Below, one piece after another: positions 24,801 through 39,800 of a DNA stretch of 64,000 bases. The translations under genes were made by a program, and so were the position numbers. The stretch is from Aphrocallistes beatrix. Lineage: Eukaryota > Porifera > Hexactinellida > Sceptrulophora > Aphrocallistidae. Where the stretch lies: the NCBI GenBank assembly GCA_963281255.1, contig OY725492.1, positions 434,001-498,000 on the forward strand. Reading direction: 5' to 3'. The stretch's first letter is position 1; the number at the start of each line of letters is the position of its first letter. Under the pieces are notes generated by a model, which had not been told where the DNA came from, did no database searches, and worked only from the letters and a program-made list of their open reading frames with translations.

Positions 24801-27800
24801 TGCGTCTACATACGGTTCTAGGTCTGAATGTTCCTTCTTGAAATTCCTATCACAAATTTCCAAAATGAAAATTGACTTAAGAACATTGCCTCATTGTGAG
24901 GCGTAACAATGCTTAATCATTATATTTATAAAATTAATTAAAACGTTTGGAAAATTTAAAAAATTGTGTTGCAATTTTTAAAAAATTTAACATGAATACC
25001 TTTAACAGGTACTTGTGAGTATACCACCTGTGAACGAGGACATTCAGAGAAATCCTAACTCGAATAAAAATAGAATTTTGAAGGGAAAAGGCTAAGAACG
25101 TAAGCGATGACGAAAATTTGCAGAGAGAGAGTGGAAGTACTTCAAATTTTGTTCAGGTTCAAGATTATCTGAGGTATCACCATTAACCTGTCTAAGTTCT
25201 TGTCGTCTAACTGGCTGGCGGAGTAATTCTCAGTAAACTTCTCAACGTGTTGCTTAATCTGAGTTATTTCATCACTGGTGTGCAGTTTGTGTTCTCGACT
25301 TCGTTCCAACAAACTCAGTAGAAACTCTTCCTGCTTGATCAGTTCCTATAGAATACAACTAATAATTATGTGAAACGTAAATGCATAATCTTTTTGCAGA
25401 GGTTAACATATTAAAAATCAAAATCAGAGATACAAGCATGGTCAAACAAACGATGTTTATTATTATAAAAAATCTTGATTTTTGTTACTACTGATTTATG
25501 CGTCGAGGTCCATTATAATATAATACATTCTGTCCAGTCTGAATTCCCGTAACATAGTGATAACCAAGGGATTATCTAGGAACGCAAGACGCTCCTTTAG
25601 GCGTATGATTTTAAGCCCGAAAGTGTTTAGGAGCGTGAAATTTTCGAATATTCTCCAATTTACCCTGTATTACTTGTATAATGTTATTCATAGATTTAGA
25701 CGTATGAAAATTTATGGGTTTGAGATTAGGAGCGTATCTCTGGAGGGCTGTATAATATACCTTGATAATAACTCCGCGATAGAACCATTATCAAAGTAGC
25801 AACACTGGTTTTAACATCGAAATTAATGACCAAATTAAAAAACAATCTAATTTATAAACGAATCAGGCAATTAACTAAATATTTTCTCCAAATATATGGA
25901 ACGTTTATATTAACTTCACATGCTTGTACCCTGTGGATATTCTGTTAATGTTCGCGGGTCCCAGGTAAGAATAAATAGGGAAGCATGAAATATTGTTAAC
26001 TTATCCAAGGAGAGCACACAAAATATAATACATACTTTATTATAAATATATATACAAGTAGCAATGATCCAACAAGATCAGTAGTTTCTCTTTAAGAGAA
26101 GTTCTGTAGAAATGCGGGATATATTCTATAAATAGAATGGACCCCAGGTCATTGTCGGGATAATTATAATATACTATATTAATAGTTTGACGTAATTCCG
26201 GAGGAAAATATAGTTGATTTTCAATCCTACACATTGGTGAGGAGACATCTAGCTAGGATGAGAAGGTTTATACACATCATAAGACCACAATTCCTTTTAT
26301 TTATTTATAGCATGTGTACCAATTCACACCAGTTTAGTTCGTCTTATAATAGTTTGAACTTTATTGTAACATACAACTACAGTAGAAGATTGTGAATACG
26401 AATACCAGGGGACTGTCGAAATTTGTTCATATTATAAGGAATTTGTATTAATTTTCCTCCCTAGGGGATAAATATCTGTTTGTATTATCTGGAGTTTCAA
26501 ATTGTCTGTGTTCGTATTAATGAGGTTCTACTATAATTGTAAACATAGCATTATGTAATGCTAAGATGGGGATATTCATAAATATTTCTCTTCTAACATT
26601 TCTTCCAAGATATACTAAATACATGTTGTCTTGGAAAAAAACGAGTTAGAACAGTGATATGCTATCCTTGGCATTTTACTCAAAAATACGACGAAAGTAA
26701 ATGATAATTGCCAAAGGAACCATAACCAGTAGATGGGAGTAAGTTGCAGAAAGTTCGCCGGACTCATTCACAAATACAAAATCGTATAATTAGTACGAAA
26801 TATGCACTACATGTATATGTAGATATATTATATACAGTATATAGGGATAGTCTTCATAACCTTAATTGATAATCTGAGGTAATAAAACATTCATTATTAT
26901 TGAGTTTAGAGCACAGAAACAAAACTATGTATAATAACAGCACACATTTAACTATAGCAGTGGTTCCTAGCCTGGGGTCTGTGGAAGTCCACGGGAGATA
27001 TCAGGGATCCATTTTTAAATTTGTATTATAGTTAATGGTAAGGGGTCAACAGAATATTGTTATAAGGGGTACACAGCAAAAAAAGGTGAAAATCGCTGAA
27101 TTATAGACTTTTCCACTACAAAATCAGTTGTATCGTCTCCTTAAGAGAGGTTCTAGTTTTTCATAATTGTAGCGATACTGATCTTCTTTCTCGGTACATC
27201 TCTTCACACACTTGATGATGAGTGGGGCGAATGTTATACCGCATAAAGGTAAGAAGAGGGAGAGAAGGTATATCGTAATAACTAGTGAATCTATTAAAAG
27301 TATTAACCTTTGAAGCCAAGCTCGGTCATATGAAAGAAATGATGGAATTATTATTTTCTGGTCTATTTGGAGCTGGCAAGAGTAGTGCATAAAAATTTTA
27401 ATTGATCTCCATACAAAAAATAGTACTTCAACGAGAATTAATAAGAATGTTGAAATCAGTGAGACGATACGAAATATGCGATAGAAATTGTATGCTGATA
27501 ATTGTGTATTATAGAATACTCTGTCGTTAGAATGGAGTTTGATTTCCATTAGATGAGACCTGAGTACACGAGATAGAATGGAAGTGGCTCTCAGTAACAG
27601 AATCCAGTTAGTTAAACCGATAATAGGAAAGATAAAAACCATGAAAATCCAAGTGTACTTTGTTGTGCAGATTCCAGTCAAAATACATTGAATAGAACAC
27701 CAGATGAGATACTTAATGAGAGTAGGTTTGAAAGGATGGTTAAGGTATCTCGTAGCGAGATAACGAGATAGGATTGCAAGAAAAGTCAAATGCAAAGCAA

Positions 27801-30800
27801 AGAGTAAAGAAAATGAATGTAGAGTAGGAAGAACAAATTGGTATTTGTTATAGATCGGTAAATAGCCAAATATATATTGGCAATGCAAAAATCCCATTAC
27901 GAAATCTGATTCATCGTCATGTGGATGTCCTAATATCCGTTCCATTGTGAAGTAACTTCCTGCACCAATAAAGCTAGCAACTTCAAAAGAACAACACACG
28001 ATCATCAGGATATATTTAGTGAAATGAGTTTTCAGGTTGTATAGTCTCCTCTGTTTAGAAAGATATTGTACATCTGAGTAGAGGGGATGTAGAACAGGGG
28101 TTTGTTTACAAGTTTTGTATTCTTTGTATATTCTCCAGCATTTTACAATAAAGTAAATAATCCAGCCAATAATTAGTATAATGGTTAAAAAACTTAACGG
28201 CACAATTATAAATGTATTAATGAAATCTCTTATTTTATTATTTATCGAAAACATTCTTTATATTAAATCCGTATATTGAATTTAGACTTAAATACTTAAT
28301 ATATACACGTCTGTTATTTCTCACTGTTAGCATCTGTACCAAATTACATCTATTTAGTTCGGCCTCAGAATAGATGTAACAATATTTTAACACACAAGCA
28401 TAGCATTATGTAATGCTAAGATGGGGATATTTCACAAATACTTATCTTTTAGCTAAGCCTCCAAGACTACTAAATACATCATATAGAAAGTAGAGAACAA
28501 AGGTATTCTATATCTTAGAATGAGTGCTATGATGCAATAATGGATAATAATTCCTGCGGGACATGTCCTATGAAATAATCTGAAATGCAGTGAGTTATAT
28601 TGTAGCTGTGTTTGTTTGAAGACGATGGAAATGTTTGTAGTAATCCAGCCAAATAAAACATGTAGAATAGTAGAAGCATATTTCGAGTCAAATTCAGGAG
28701 AAATCCATTGAGGAAGAGAACATTGTGAGCGGCCTTATAGGTAGCGTTGATTTGAGTGTCTGGGAATCTCTTTATCATCCGATGAATCCAAACATAGCAA
28801 TACATTCATCAAAACATGTGACAATAGATAATAACTTATTGAAGTATCGTTTTGGAAGGGTGCATACTAGATACACTCCCAACCTTAATGATCCATTCCT
28901 CATAGCCTCGTACTCTGACCAGGCTTTTAGATTGTCTCTTATTTATTTGTTTTGCATATAACCGCTAAAATACTATATTATCCATTTTATCCATTGAAGT
29001 TAACATTCGGAGAAATGGGACGATTTAAAAAATTAAAAAAATCCTTGTTTTGGGCAATGAGCTTGTTAAACTTTCTTTTTCTTCACCTAAATCCCCCTTT
29101 CTGTCTGTACTTTGGGGTTTTAGGTAAATAAATAAGTTTAACAAGTTCATTGCCTAAAGCAAGGTTTCATTTAAAATGGTCAAAATCCATCATTTTTAAC
29201 CTTAACATCAAGGCTTGATTTGGATGATAGGTAATTAATAATCCCATCATTGAACTATGGATTTTGCTACTCATTTCAGGTTAAGTCATTTAGGGCGGGG
29301 AAACCTTCCAGAAATGCGGGATCCATGCTATAAATAGAATGGACCCCAGGTCATTGTCGGGATAATAATAACAAGCGCGCTTCGCTTGCTTGCGCTGCGC
29401 GGCTGGCGGACACTTTGTGTCCGCCGGAGGCTCCCTTCGGTCGCCTGGGGTCACATTGGTTAATTATAAGGGGGATAACATCTCTAAATATGTCCATCTT
29501 AGTGTTAAAATCGATTTCACTCGAAAAATCACCAAATTTGTCAATTTTAAAATTTTTGATGCGTAATGATGACGTCATGACAAAGTGATGAGTCATCATT
29601 TCTTGATGACTCATCACTTCGCATCATATGTGAGGTATGTTAGTATACAGTTTGTCCCATAATTATTGCAACATACATTTTTGATATAAATTTGATTATA
29701 TAGGAAGAATGAATCGTCTTAAACTAATTCTATTGAGTCTAAAAGTTAATGATAGACATAGTAACTAATAATTAATTTTAAAACCATTGTTTGTGACACA
29801 CAATTCGCAACGTCGCCTCATTGATTTATAGTAGGGCTTTAGAAACTCCGGGGTGATAGAATTCCAAATTTCTTCAAGGCGAGTTTTCATGTCACCAATT
29901 GTCTTTGGACGATTCCTTTTCAGTTGATTTTTTATCCATGCGAATAGGTTTTCGATGGGGTTTAAGTCTGGGCTCTGACTGGGCCAATCTAAGACATTAT
30001 TAGGAATGTTGTCTGATATCCACTTCTTCGCCCGCTTGCTGGTATGCTTGGGATCATTGTCCTGTATCAAGAACCACTTCTTATCGTGGTAAACCTTGGC
30101 GTTTTCTACCAAATGCCACCCTAATATCTTCACGTAGAAAGCGGCATCCAAATTATGACTAAAAATGCATAAGGGAAACGTCCCCATTGAGGAAAAGGCA
30201 GCCCACATGTGGACTTTACTGGAATGTTTAACAGTAGGAATAACCCGTTTTTGGTTCCCTTTAGTCCACATTCGTACTTTCCCCGCATGCAACCAAAAAC
30301 TAGCCTCATCAGAGAATACTGCATGGCACCAATGCTTATTTTTGTTTCTTAGTGCTCACTCGATCCGTTTCAGCCTATTTTTCTCTGACAACATCGGAAC
30401 CAAACTAGGATAAGGCTTCGAGTATTTCATCTTCTGAAGGGTCCTATGTACGGTGCTCTTGGACACACTGATACCATGTTTGGCTTCTATATCATTCGAT
30501 ATTTATCTGACTGGCTTTTGCAAATCAGTGTTTACATATTTAGCACATTTATACTTGACGCTCTGATTGAGTTTTGCTGGTCTTCCTGCTCCCTTTCTGT
30601 GTTCAACCGTACCAGTCGAATTGTGTCTCTTAAGAACCCTCCAAACTGTTGTCCGGTTGACACCGATAATGGAAGAAATTTCCTTGACACTGTGCTTCTC
30701 ACCTTCGGAAAGTGTAAGGATCTGTTTACGGATATCCTCTCTTGACATTTTATGACTGGTTAAACGAAAATGGTGATTCTCTATGTTAGAACACTATCTC

Positions 30801-33800
30801 AGAAGGAATTCAGACAAAAATGATGACGCAACAGGAAAAAAATATGGATAATACGAAAAAAAATTCTTCAAAAAAATATATCCAAGCTGAAAAATATCGA
30901 ATAACGTACATAGGAACTAAAAATAATGCGTTAGTAGCTTATGCAATGTAAACATAGCTGAAACGTATAGTTCAATGAGAAATAGCCTATGTTGCAATAA
31001 TTATGGGACAAACTGTACATATTCTATTAAAATTTCAGCCTTCTATCTCCTATAATGGCTGAGTTATGCTCGAATAACGCTGTTGCTTAACTTTTAAAAA
31101 TGTGACAATGACGTCATAATTCCATGATGAGTCGACATTTTGCTCTGAACTCAGAACTTACTGGAGCCATAGCCAATAGACTCCCACATGCCAAAAATCA
31201 GCCTTCTGCGCCCGGCAGTTTCTTCAATCAATTCGTTACAGATATATAGATATAGATATACTACGTACTTGTATATATATAAATATACAATAATCGAGTT
31301 TTAATAGTAAGGATATATATTAATAGTTTGACATAATTCCGAGAGGAAATATAGTTGATTTTCAATCCTACACATTGGTGAGGAGACATCTAGCTAGGAT
31401 GAGAAAGTTTATACACATCATAAGACCACAACTCTTTTTATTTAGAGTATTTGTACCAATTTACACCAGAGTTTAGTTCGTCTTATAATATGTTGAACTT
31501 GATTGGAACATACAACTACAGTAGAACATCGTAAATTCGAATACCAAGGGACTGTCGAAATGTGTCCATATTATCCAGAATTCGTATTATCTGGAGTTTC
31601 AAATTGTCCGTGTACGTAGTAATGAGGTTCTACTATAATTGTAAACATAGCATTATGTAATGCTAAGATGGGGATATTTCATAAATATTTCTCTTCTAAC
31701 ATTTCTTTCAAGATATACTAAATACATGTTGTCTTGGAAAAAAACGAGTTAGAACGGTGATATGCTATCCTTGGTATTTTACTCAAAAATACGACGAATG
31801 TAAATGATAATTGCCAAAGGAATCATAACCAGTAGATGGGAAGAGTAAGTTGCAGAAAGTTCGCCGGACCCATCCACAAATATAAAATCGTATAATTAGT
31901 ACGAAATATGCACAATATGTATATGTATTATAGATATATTATATATAGTATATAGCAGGGGTTCTTAACCTTTTTGTCCTTGCGCCCCCTTTTATAACCA
32001 TTAAATCATTATGACCCTTGACTTTGAAATCTATTTGTTAAAAGTACACATTTTAATTATTTTGATTAATCGAGTAACTGATTGAGTAAAGTATTATTGA
32101 ATTAGTGGAGGGTTGTAAATACCAGTTAGGGAGGTATATAGTATTGTCTATAGGATATATACATACACACTGAAGTCCCATTATAACCAAATAGGTTATA
32201 AGGAGGTGGTTATTTGTCCCTTTTAAAATCAGATTCTAAATTCACATCATGGATGATATTCGAGGCACCAAGCTTCAAATGTAAGTACTAGCCATGTCAA
32301 AAATTTTAAGATTTACACACTTGAAAAAATCAAAATGTAAAATTCGAAATCAAATGCCACGTCCCCCTGAAATGATCATGACGCCCCCCAGGTTAAGAAC
32401 CTCTGGTATATAGGGAAAGTCTTCATAAACCTTAATTGATAATCTGAGGTAATAAAACATTCATTATTATTGAGTTTAGAGCACAGAAACAAAACTATGT
32501 ATAATAACAGCACACATTTAACTATAGCAGTGGTTCCTAGCCTGGGGTATGTGGAAGTCCACGGGAGATATCAGGAATCTATTTTTAAATTTGTATTATA
32601 GTTAATGGTAAGGGGTCAAACAGAATATTGTTATAAGGGGTACACAGCAAAAAAAAAGGTGAAAATCGCTGAATTATAGACTTTTCCACTACAAATCAGT
32701 TGTATCGTCTCCTTAAGAGAGGCTCTAGTTTGTCATAATTGTAGCGATACTGATTTTCTTTCTCTCTACATCTCTTCACACACTTGATGATGAGTGGGGC
32801 GAATGTTATACCGCATAAAGGTATGAAGAGAGCGAGAAGGTATATTGTAATAAATAGTACTTCTATTAAAAGTATTAACCTTTGAAGCCAAGCTCGGTTA
32901 TATGAATACAATGATGGAATTATTATTTTCTGGTCTATTTGAAGCTGGCAAGAGTAGTGCACAAAAATTTTAATCGATCTCCATACAAAAAATAGTATTT
33001 CAACGAGAATTAATAAGAATGTTGAAAACAGTGAGACGATACGAAATATGCGATAGAAATTGTATGCTGATAATTGTGTATTGTAGAATACTCTGTTGTT
33101 AGAATAGAGTTTGATTTCCATTAGATGAGACCTGAGTACACGAGATAGAAAGGAAGTAGCTCTCAGTAACAGAATCCAGTTAGTTAAACTGATAATAGGA
33201 ACGATAAAAACCATGAACATCCAAGTGTACTTTGTTGCGCAAAATCCAATCAAAATACATTGAATAGAACACCAGATGAGATACTTAATGAGAGTATGTT
33301 TGAAAGGATGGTTCAGGTATCTCATAGCGAGATAACGAGATAGAATTGTAAGGAGAGTCAAATGCAAAGCAAAGAGTAAAGAAAATGAATGTAAAGTAAG
33401 AAGAACAAATGGGTATTCGTTATAGAGACGTAAAAATCCATAGGTACTATTGCAATGCAAAAAACCCATTACGAAATCTGTTCTACCTTCATAATGTTGA
33501 TGTTCTAACTTCGACTCCAATGTAAAGTAACTTCCTGCACCAATAAAGCTAGCAACCTCGAAAGAACAACACACGATCATCAGGATATATTTAGTGAAAT
33601 GAGTTTTCAGGTTGTATAGTCTCCTCTGTTTAGAAAGATATTGTACATCTGAGTAGAGGGGATGTAGAACAGGGGTTTGTTTACAAGTTTTGTATCCTTT
33701 ATATATTCTCCAGCATTTTACAATAAAATAAATAATCCAGCCAATAATTAGTATAATAGTTAAAAAACTTAATGGTACAATGATAACTGTATTAATGAAA

Positions 33801-36800
33801 TCTCTTATTTTATCATTTATAAAAAACATTCTTTATATTAAATCCGTATATTGAATTTAGTCTTAAATCCTTAATATATACACGTCTGCATTATCCTATG
33901 ATGCAATGTTATTTCTCACTGTTAGCATCTGTACCAATTTACATCCATTTAGTTCGGCCTTAGAGTAGGTGTAACAATATTTTAACACACAACTTATCAC
34001 AAGCATAGCATTATGTAATGCTAAGATGGGGATATTTCATAAATATTTATCTCTTGTCATACCCTCCAAGACTACTAAATACATCATATAGAAAGTAGAG
34101 ACCAAAGTTATTCTATATCTTGGAACGAGTACTATGATGCAAAGATGGATAATAATTCCTGCGGGACATGTCCTAGGAAATAATAGAATAATTCTGAAAT
34201 CAGTCCAAAATCTCCTTATATACTCTTATTAGTCATGATGAAGTTATCTCCCTAAGGGTAAGCCTAAATATTACGTACTATAAAAACTTATAAGTGACTA
34301 CATTTGATGAAGATACACAATTGTTATTTTCTATTACAGGGTGGCTCATAAGTTCTGATACAAGCTTCATTAGGTATAAAATTTTTTATACTCAAACAAT
34401 CTTAGTTATTATGGTCTTTAGAGATCGTAATTCGAATATTTTCAATGGTTTTAAAAGATTTTTCGAGTCTAAGACCTGGGAACTGTGATTTGTAGGGTGA
34501 ATTTTATGGAGAAAAAATGTGTCCTGGCACGCAGCGAAAATCGAGAATCAAGGTCACTGCTTCTGTAAAAAATGTCTTCATAATCGATGTTCTATGACGA
34601 TTTAGCACCAGATACCTTTTATTCACCATGGAGTTATTTCATAAATCCATTGAATTCATTATCAGAAACGAGAGAAAGTTATTATTTCACGAGATCAAAT
34701 TAGGTACATTTAGCAAAATCACCCAAAATTGCACTTTTTTCCACATCACCAAAAATCTGATCCAAATGGTTCTCAATATGTACTGATATAAACATCCTTT
34801 AATTCTACAAATTTAGAGTGTTCGAGAAAAATGTGAGAGCCAATTTTTCCTAGAATTTGAATACTCTAGAATGATCATTTGGAAAGCAGTGGGCCCTGAT
34901 TCTCGATTTTCGCTGCATGCTAGGACACATTTTTTCCTCATAAAAATCACCATACAAAACATAGTTCCAGGTCTTAGACTCTAAAAATCTTTTAAAATCA
35001 TTGAAAATATTCGAATTACGATCTCTAAAGATCATAATAACTAAGACTGTTCGAGTATAAGAAATTTTATACCTAATGAAGCTTGGCACAGAACTTATGA
35101 GCCACCCTGTACATTAACCATGATATATGTAGACTTACTGCTGGGTGCTTATACATGTATCTTGATGCTATCAACATTAGTGTGGGAGGCTACTTTGTAA
35201 AGATGATTCTCTTCTGTTTTAAATTATACCGTGATTGCGTAGAGGAAGCAAAAACTGACAAACTCTTAACTCGGTAACTCTTCAGAGCTAGACTCCACGA
35301 CAAAACCGAAATAGTTTAGTACTTTTCTGTTAGCAATCCAATCACTGTCTGATTTATCGGGAGAAAAGTTCGGAAGAAATTGCATAGAAGTTCGCCGAAC
35401 CCATCCACAAATACGAAATCATATAACTAGAATGAAATATGCACTACGTATATATGTATATATATATATAATGCATATAGTTATAGGGATAATCTTCCTG
35501 TACCTTAATTGATGATCACGAAGTAATAAAACATTCATTATAAAGATTTTCTCAAGAAGAAACACAAACAAAATAAAAGAATATTACACATACGTTTTAA
35601 TTATAGCAATGATCTAAGCCAGGAATCCGTGGTGATCCATGGGAGATATCAGGGGTCCAGTTTTAAATTTGTATTATGGTTAATGGTAAGGGGCCAACAT
35701 AATATTGCTATAAGGAGTTTACAGGTAAAAAGGCTGAAAACTTTTCCACTACAAGGTCAGTAGTGTCTCCTTAAGAGAGGTTCTAGTTTTTCATAATTGT
35801 AGCGATACTGATCTTCTTTCTCTCTACATCTCTTCACACACTTGATGATGAGTGGGGCGAATGTTAGACCGCATAAAGGTATGAAGAGAGCGAGAGTGTA
35901 TACTATTAAACACAGTACATCAAGTACATGCATCGTATACCGCAACAATTCTGCGTTATTTGAACTGAATGGTTGTATTATTATACTTTGACCTATTTGT
36001 ATCTGGCAGGTGTGATAGAAAAAAACTTTAAGAGCTCTCCAAACAAAAAATAAGACTCCAGCCAGAATTAGAAAGAATGTTGATATGAGTAAGACGATAC
36101 GAAATATGCGATAGAAATTGTATGCTGATAACTGTGTTTTGTAGAATACTCTGTTGTTAGAATAGAGTTTGATTTCCATTAGATGAGACCTGAGTACACG
36201 AGATAGAAAGGAAGTAGTTCTCAGTAACAGAATCCAGTTAGTTAAACTGATAATAGGAAAGATAAAAACCATGAAAATCCAAGTGTATTTTGTTGAGCAA
36301 AATCCAATCAAAATACATTGAATAGAACACCAGATGAGATACTTAATGAGATTTCGTTTGAAAGGATGGTTAAAGTATCTCGTAGCGAGATAGCGAGATA
36401 GGATTGTAAGGAGAGTCAAATGTAGTGAGGTGAGTAAAGGAACTGAATGTAGAATCGGGAGATAAAATGAGTAAATGTCATAGAGTTCCAACCAACTAAA
36501 ATATACATAGGTGCAATTTAAATAATCTAGCACGAAATATGTGTTATTGGTAAGTCGTGGTAATTTCGCTTCTAAAAGACAGCAACAGCAAAAAGCAAGC
36601 ATACCAATAACCTCAACTAAACAACACACGATCATTATAGTGTATTTAGTGAAATGAGTTTTCAGGTTGTACAGTTTCCTCTGTTTAGAAAGATATTGTA
36701 CATCTGAGTAGAGGGGATGTAGAACAGGGGTTTGTTTACAAGTTTTGTATTCTTTGTATAGTCTCCAGCATTTTACTATGAAGTAAATGATCCATCCAAT

Positions 36801-39800
36801 AATGAGTGCAAAAGTGAAAACATTTAATCATTAAATGTTTTCACTTTTGCACTCATTATTGGATGTTTTAATGAAAGAAACGTAAGAGCTCCAATATATT
36901 CTAGCATTTTTAGTGAGAGTATGACATTCATTATTATATTTTAAATTATTTTGTTGAACTCAGTCTTCTATTTATAGTGTTCCTCTTCCTCATAATTACG
37001 TCTTAATCACATAATATCATCCCTCACTTTCAGCATTTGTAATAGAATTTTCACATCAGCTAGTCCAGCATTATATAATGTAGTTACATTCTAAAATGAC
37101 GAAATAGTATTACAAGCATAGCATAATGCATGCAAATATGGAGATATTTCATAAATATTATTCTTTTGGGATATCTTTGAAGAATAACTAGATACATCAT
37201 ACAGAAAGCACACGAACAAAGTTATTTCTATATCTTTAGAAATACAGTTTGCACAAGGGTAAAAGTAGATATAATTACAGAGGGAGGTACCGATATTGTA
37301 ATTCTAGGAATTGACAAAATATACGTTCATCATTATTGATTTTAGAGCACACAGACAAAAATATAATAATAGTATACATATTATTATAGCAGTGGTTCCC
37401 AGCCTGGGGTCTGTGGAGGTCCACGGGAGATATCAGGGGACACAAGTTCGAAATTATTATTATAGTTAATGGGTTATATCTTGAAAACCGCAAGAGCTAG
37501 ACATTCAAATTTAAATAAATTTGATAACCAATAGACTACTTCTTTTTAAGCGATAATATAATTTATATGTCTAAATTCAATGGTTTACGAGTTATTAGAC
37601 AATTCATCCTATTGGTCACATTTGGTAATTTATCGAGTATCTCGTAAACCATTGAATTTAGACGTAGACATTATTAATGCTTAATGGAAAGTAGTCAATT
37701 CACTATCAAATGGAGTTAAATTTAAAGTCTAGCCCTTGCGGCTTTCAAGATATGACCCAAACTGACCAAAATACGTGTCCATAGTACACTGGAATGTAGT
37801 AACATTCCATTAAAAAAACCCCCAAATTTTTCGCATCAACCCATTCACAGCTCAGTTCTATGCAAAAAAATTCATAATAAAAGCACTTAGAAGTGCCCTT
37901 AAATGGCGTCATCATTACGCATCAAAAAGTTAAAAATTGACAAATTTGGTGATATTCCGAGTGATATCGATTATAATATCAGTAAGACAGACGTAATTAT
38001 AGATGTTATCCACTTTACGTATAATTAATCAATGTGAGCCTAGGCATCCAAAGGACGCCTCCAGCGGAACAAAGTGTTCGCTAGCCGCGCAGATCAAGCA
38101 AGCGAAGCGCGCTTGTATTATATATATATACGTAGTTATAGGGATAGCCTTCCTATACCTTAATGATCACGAGGTAATAAAACATTCATCATTATTGATT
38201 TCAGAGCACATAAACAAAAATATAATAAGAGTACACATATTAATTATAGCAGTGGTTCCCAGTTTGGGGTTTGTGGAGGTCCATGGGAGATATCAGGGAT
38301 GTTTTAAATTTTTATTATAGTTAATGGTAATGGGTCAACATAATATTGTTATAAGGGGTACACAGTCAAAAAAAAGGAGGAAAACTGCTGAATTATAGAC
38401 TTTTCCACTACAAAATCAGTTGTATCGTCTCCTCAAGAGAGGTTCTAGTTTTTCATAATTGTAGCGATACTGATCTTCTTTCTCTCTACATCTATTCACA
38501 CACTTGATGATGAGTGGGGCGAATGTTATACCGCATAAAGGTAAGAAGAGGGCGAGAAGGTATATTGTAATAAATAGTAACTCGGGTTTCGGCCCATAAT
38601 TTGCACACCGTTGAAGTAATGGCTGGAATGAATACCCATTGATATTTTGCAAAATTGTGTCGTCGTAAAAATACAGCAAAAGTTGAGTAAGAATCAAGAA
38701 CAGGTGAAAGTTTGAATTTAGTATGCTATAACGCAATTGTTGCATATCTTGGCACTAGAATAGTTATAATCTGAACATCTCATAGTTACTATCATGTATA
38801 AGTACTAGTGAAATATTAAAATTATAACTATCAAATAAAAAATCTTATTCAGCAAGGATATAATTATATTAGTCTTTGAGATATCGTTTTATCCTTTAAA
38901 TCCCCGTTTTTATCTTTTAAATAAAAATACGGGTTAAAATGTGAGAATATGTACACATACAGTAGAGCGTCGTTATTATGAACACCGAAAGATGGTCGAA
39001 TTTCTTCCATATTACCTGGGTGATGTATTTTCCTCCGTAGGGATGAAATATATGTTCGCTCGTTTTACGAGGTTCTGCCGTTATTCCATACAATGATTGA
39101 AACGTTTGAAATTATTAAACATGAAACGAAGTTAACTTTATTTAAATCGAGCATACAAAATATCACATTTACACTATACTTTATGTATTAATTACAGACT
39201 ATTGTATCTGTGTACATCTCAAGGTCAGTAGTGTCTCCTTAAGAGAGGTTCTAGTTTTTCATAATTGTAGCGATACTGATCTTCTTTCTCTCTACATCTC
39301 TTCACGCATTTGATGATGAGTGGAACGAACGTTATACCGCATAAAGGTAAGAAGATGGAGAGTATGTATACAATAATAAATAGTGAATCAAATAAGATGA
39401 TCAGCTCTTGGATCCAATTTCGGTTATCGAGTTCGAATGGTGGTATTATTACAGTTTGATCTATTTTAATCTGGCAAGAGTAGCGTAGAAATATTTTAAT
39501 TGCTCTCCATACGAAAAATATTACTTCGAAAAAAATTACAAAGAATGTTGAAATGAGTAAGACGATACGAAATTTGCGATAGAAATTGTATGCTGATAAT
39601 TGTGTATTGTAGAATACTCTGTTGTTAGAATAGAGTTTGATTTCCATTAGATGAGACCTGAGTACACGAGATAGAAAGGAAGTAGCTCTCAGTAACAGAA
39701 TCCAGTTAGTTAAACTGATCATAGGAATGATAAAAACCATGAACATCCAAGTGTACTTTGTTGAACAAAATCCAATCAAAATACATTGAATAGAACACCA

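Larger units (their letters stand above)
29370..31305. repeat. GCGCTTCGC repeat copy split by a Tc1 transposon
   Basis: The left part 29370-29647 begins AAGCGCGCTTCGCTTGC with the GGCGGACACTTTGTGTCCGC stem-loop. The right part 31016-31305 ends GAGTTTTAATAGTAAGGATA. The Tc1 element at 29648-31015 sits between them at a TA. The sister copy at about 41040-41500 shows the uninterrupted sequence. Confidence 0.65.

Noticed and set aside
25557-25799. 80-codon plus frame in the start of the 28.8 kb intron
   Set aside because: Low-complexity, no recognisable domain and no relatives in the window.
28527-28805. 92-codon minus frame upstream of 7TM copy 1
   Set aside because: The same flank DNA recurs before copies 2, 5 and near 45550 without an open frame, and no membrane or known domain pattern is consistent.
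34294-35089. Two short frames with similar residues on opposite strands
   Set aside because: They are the two arms of the foldback element at 34337-35109.
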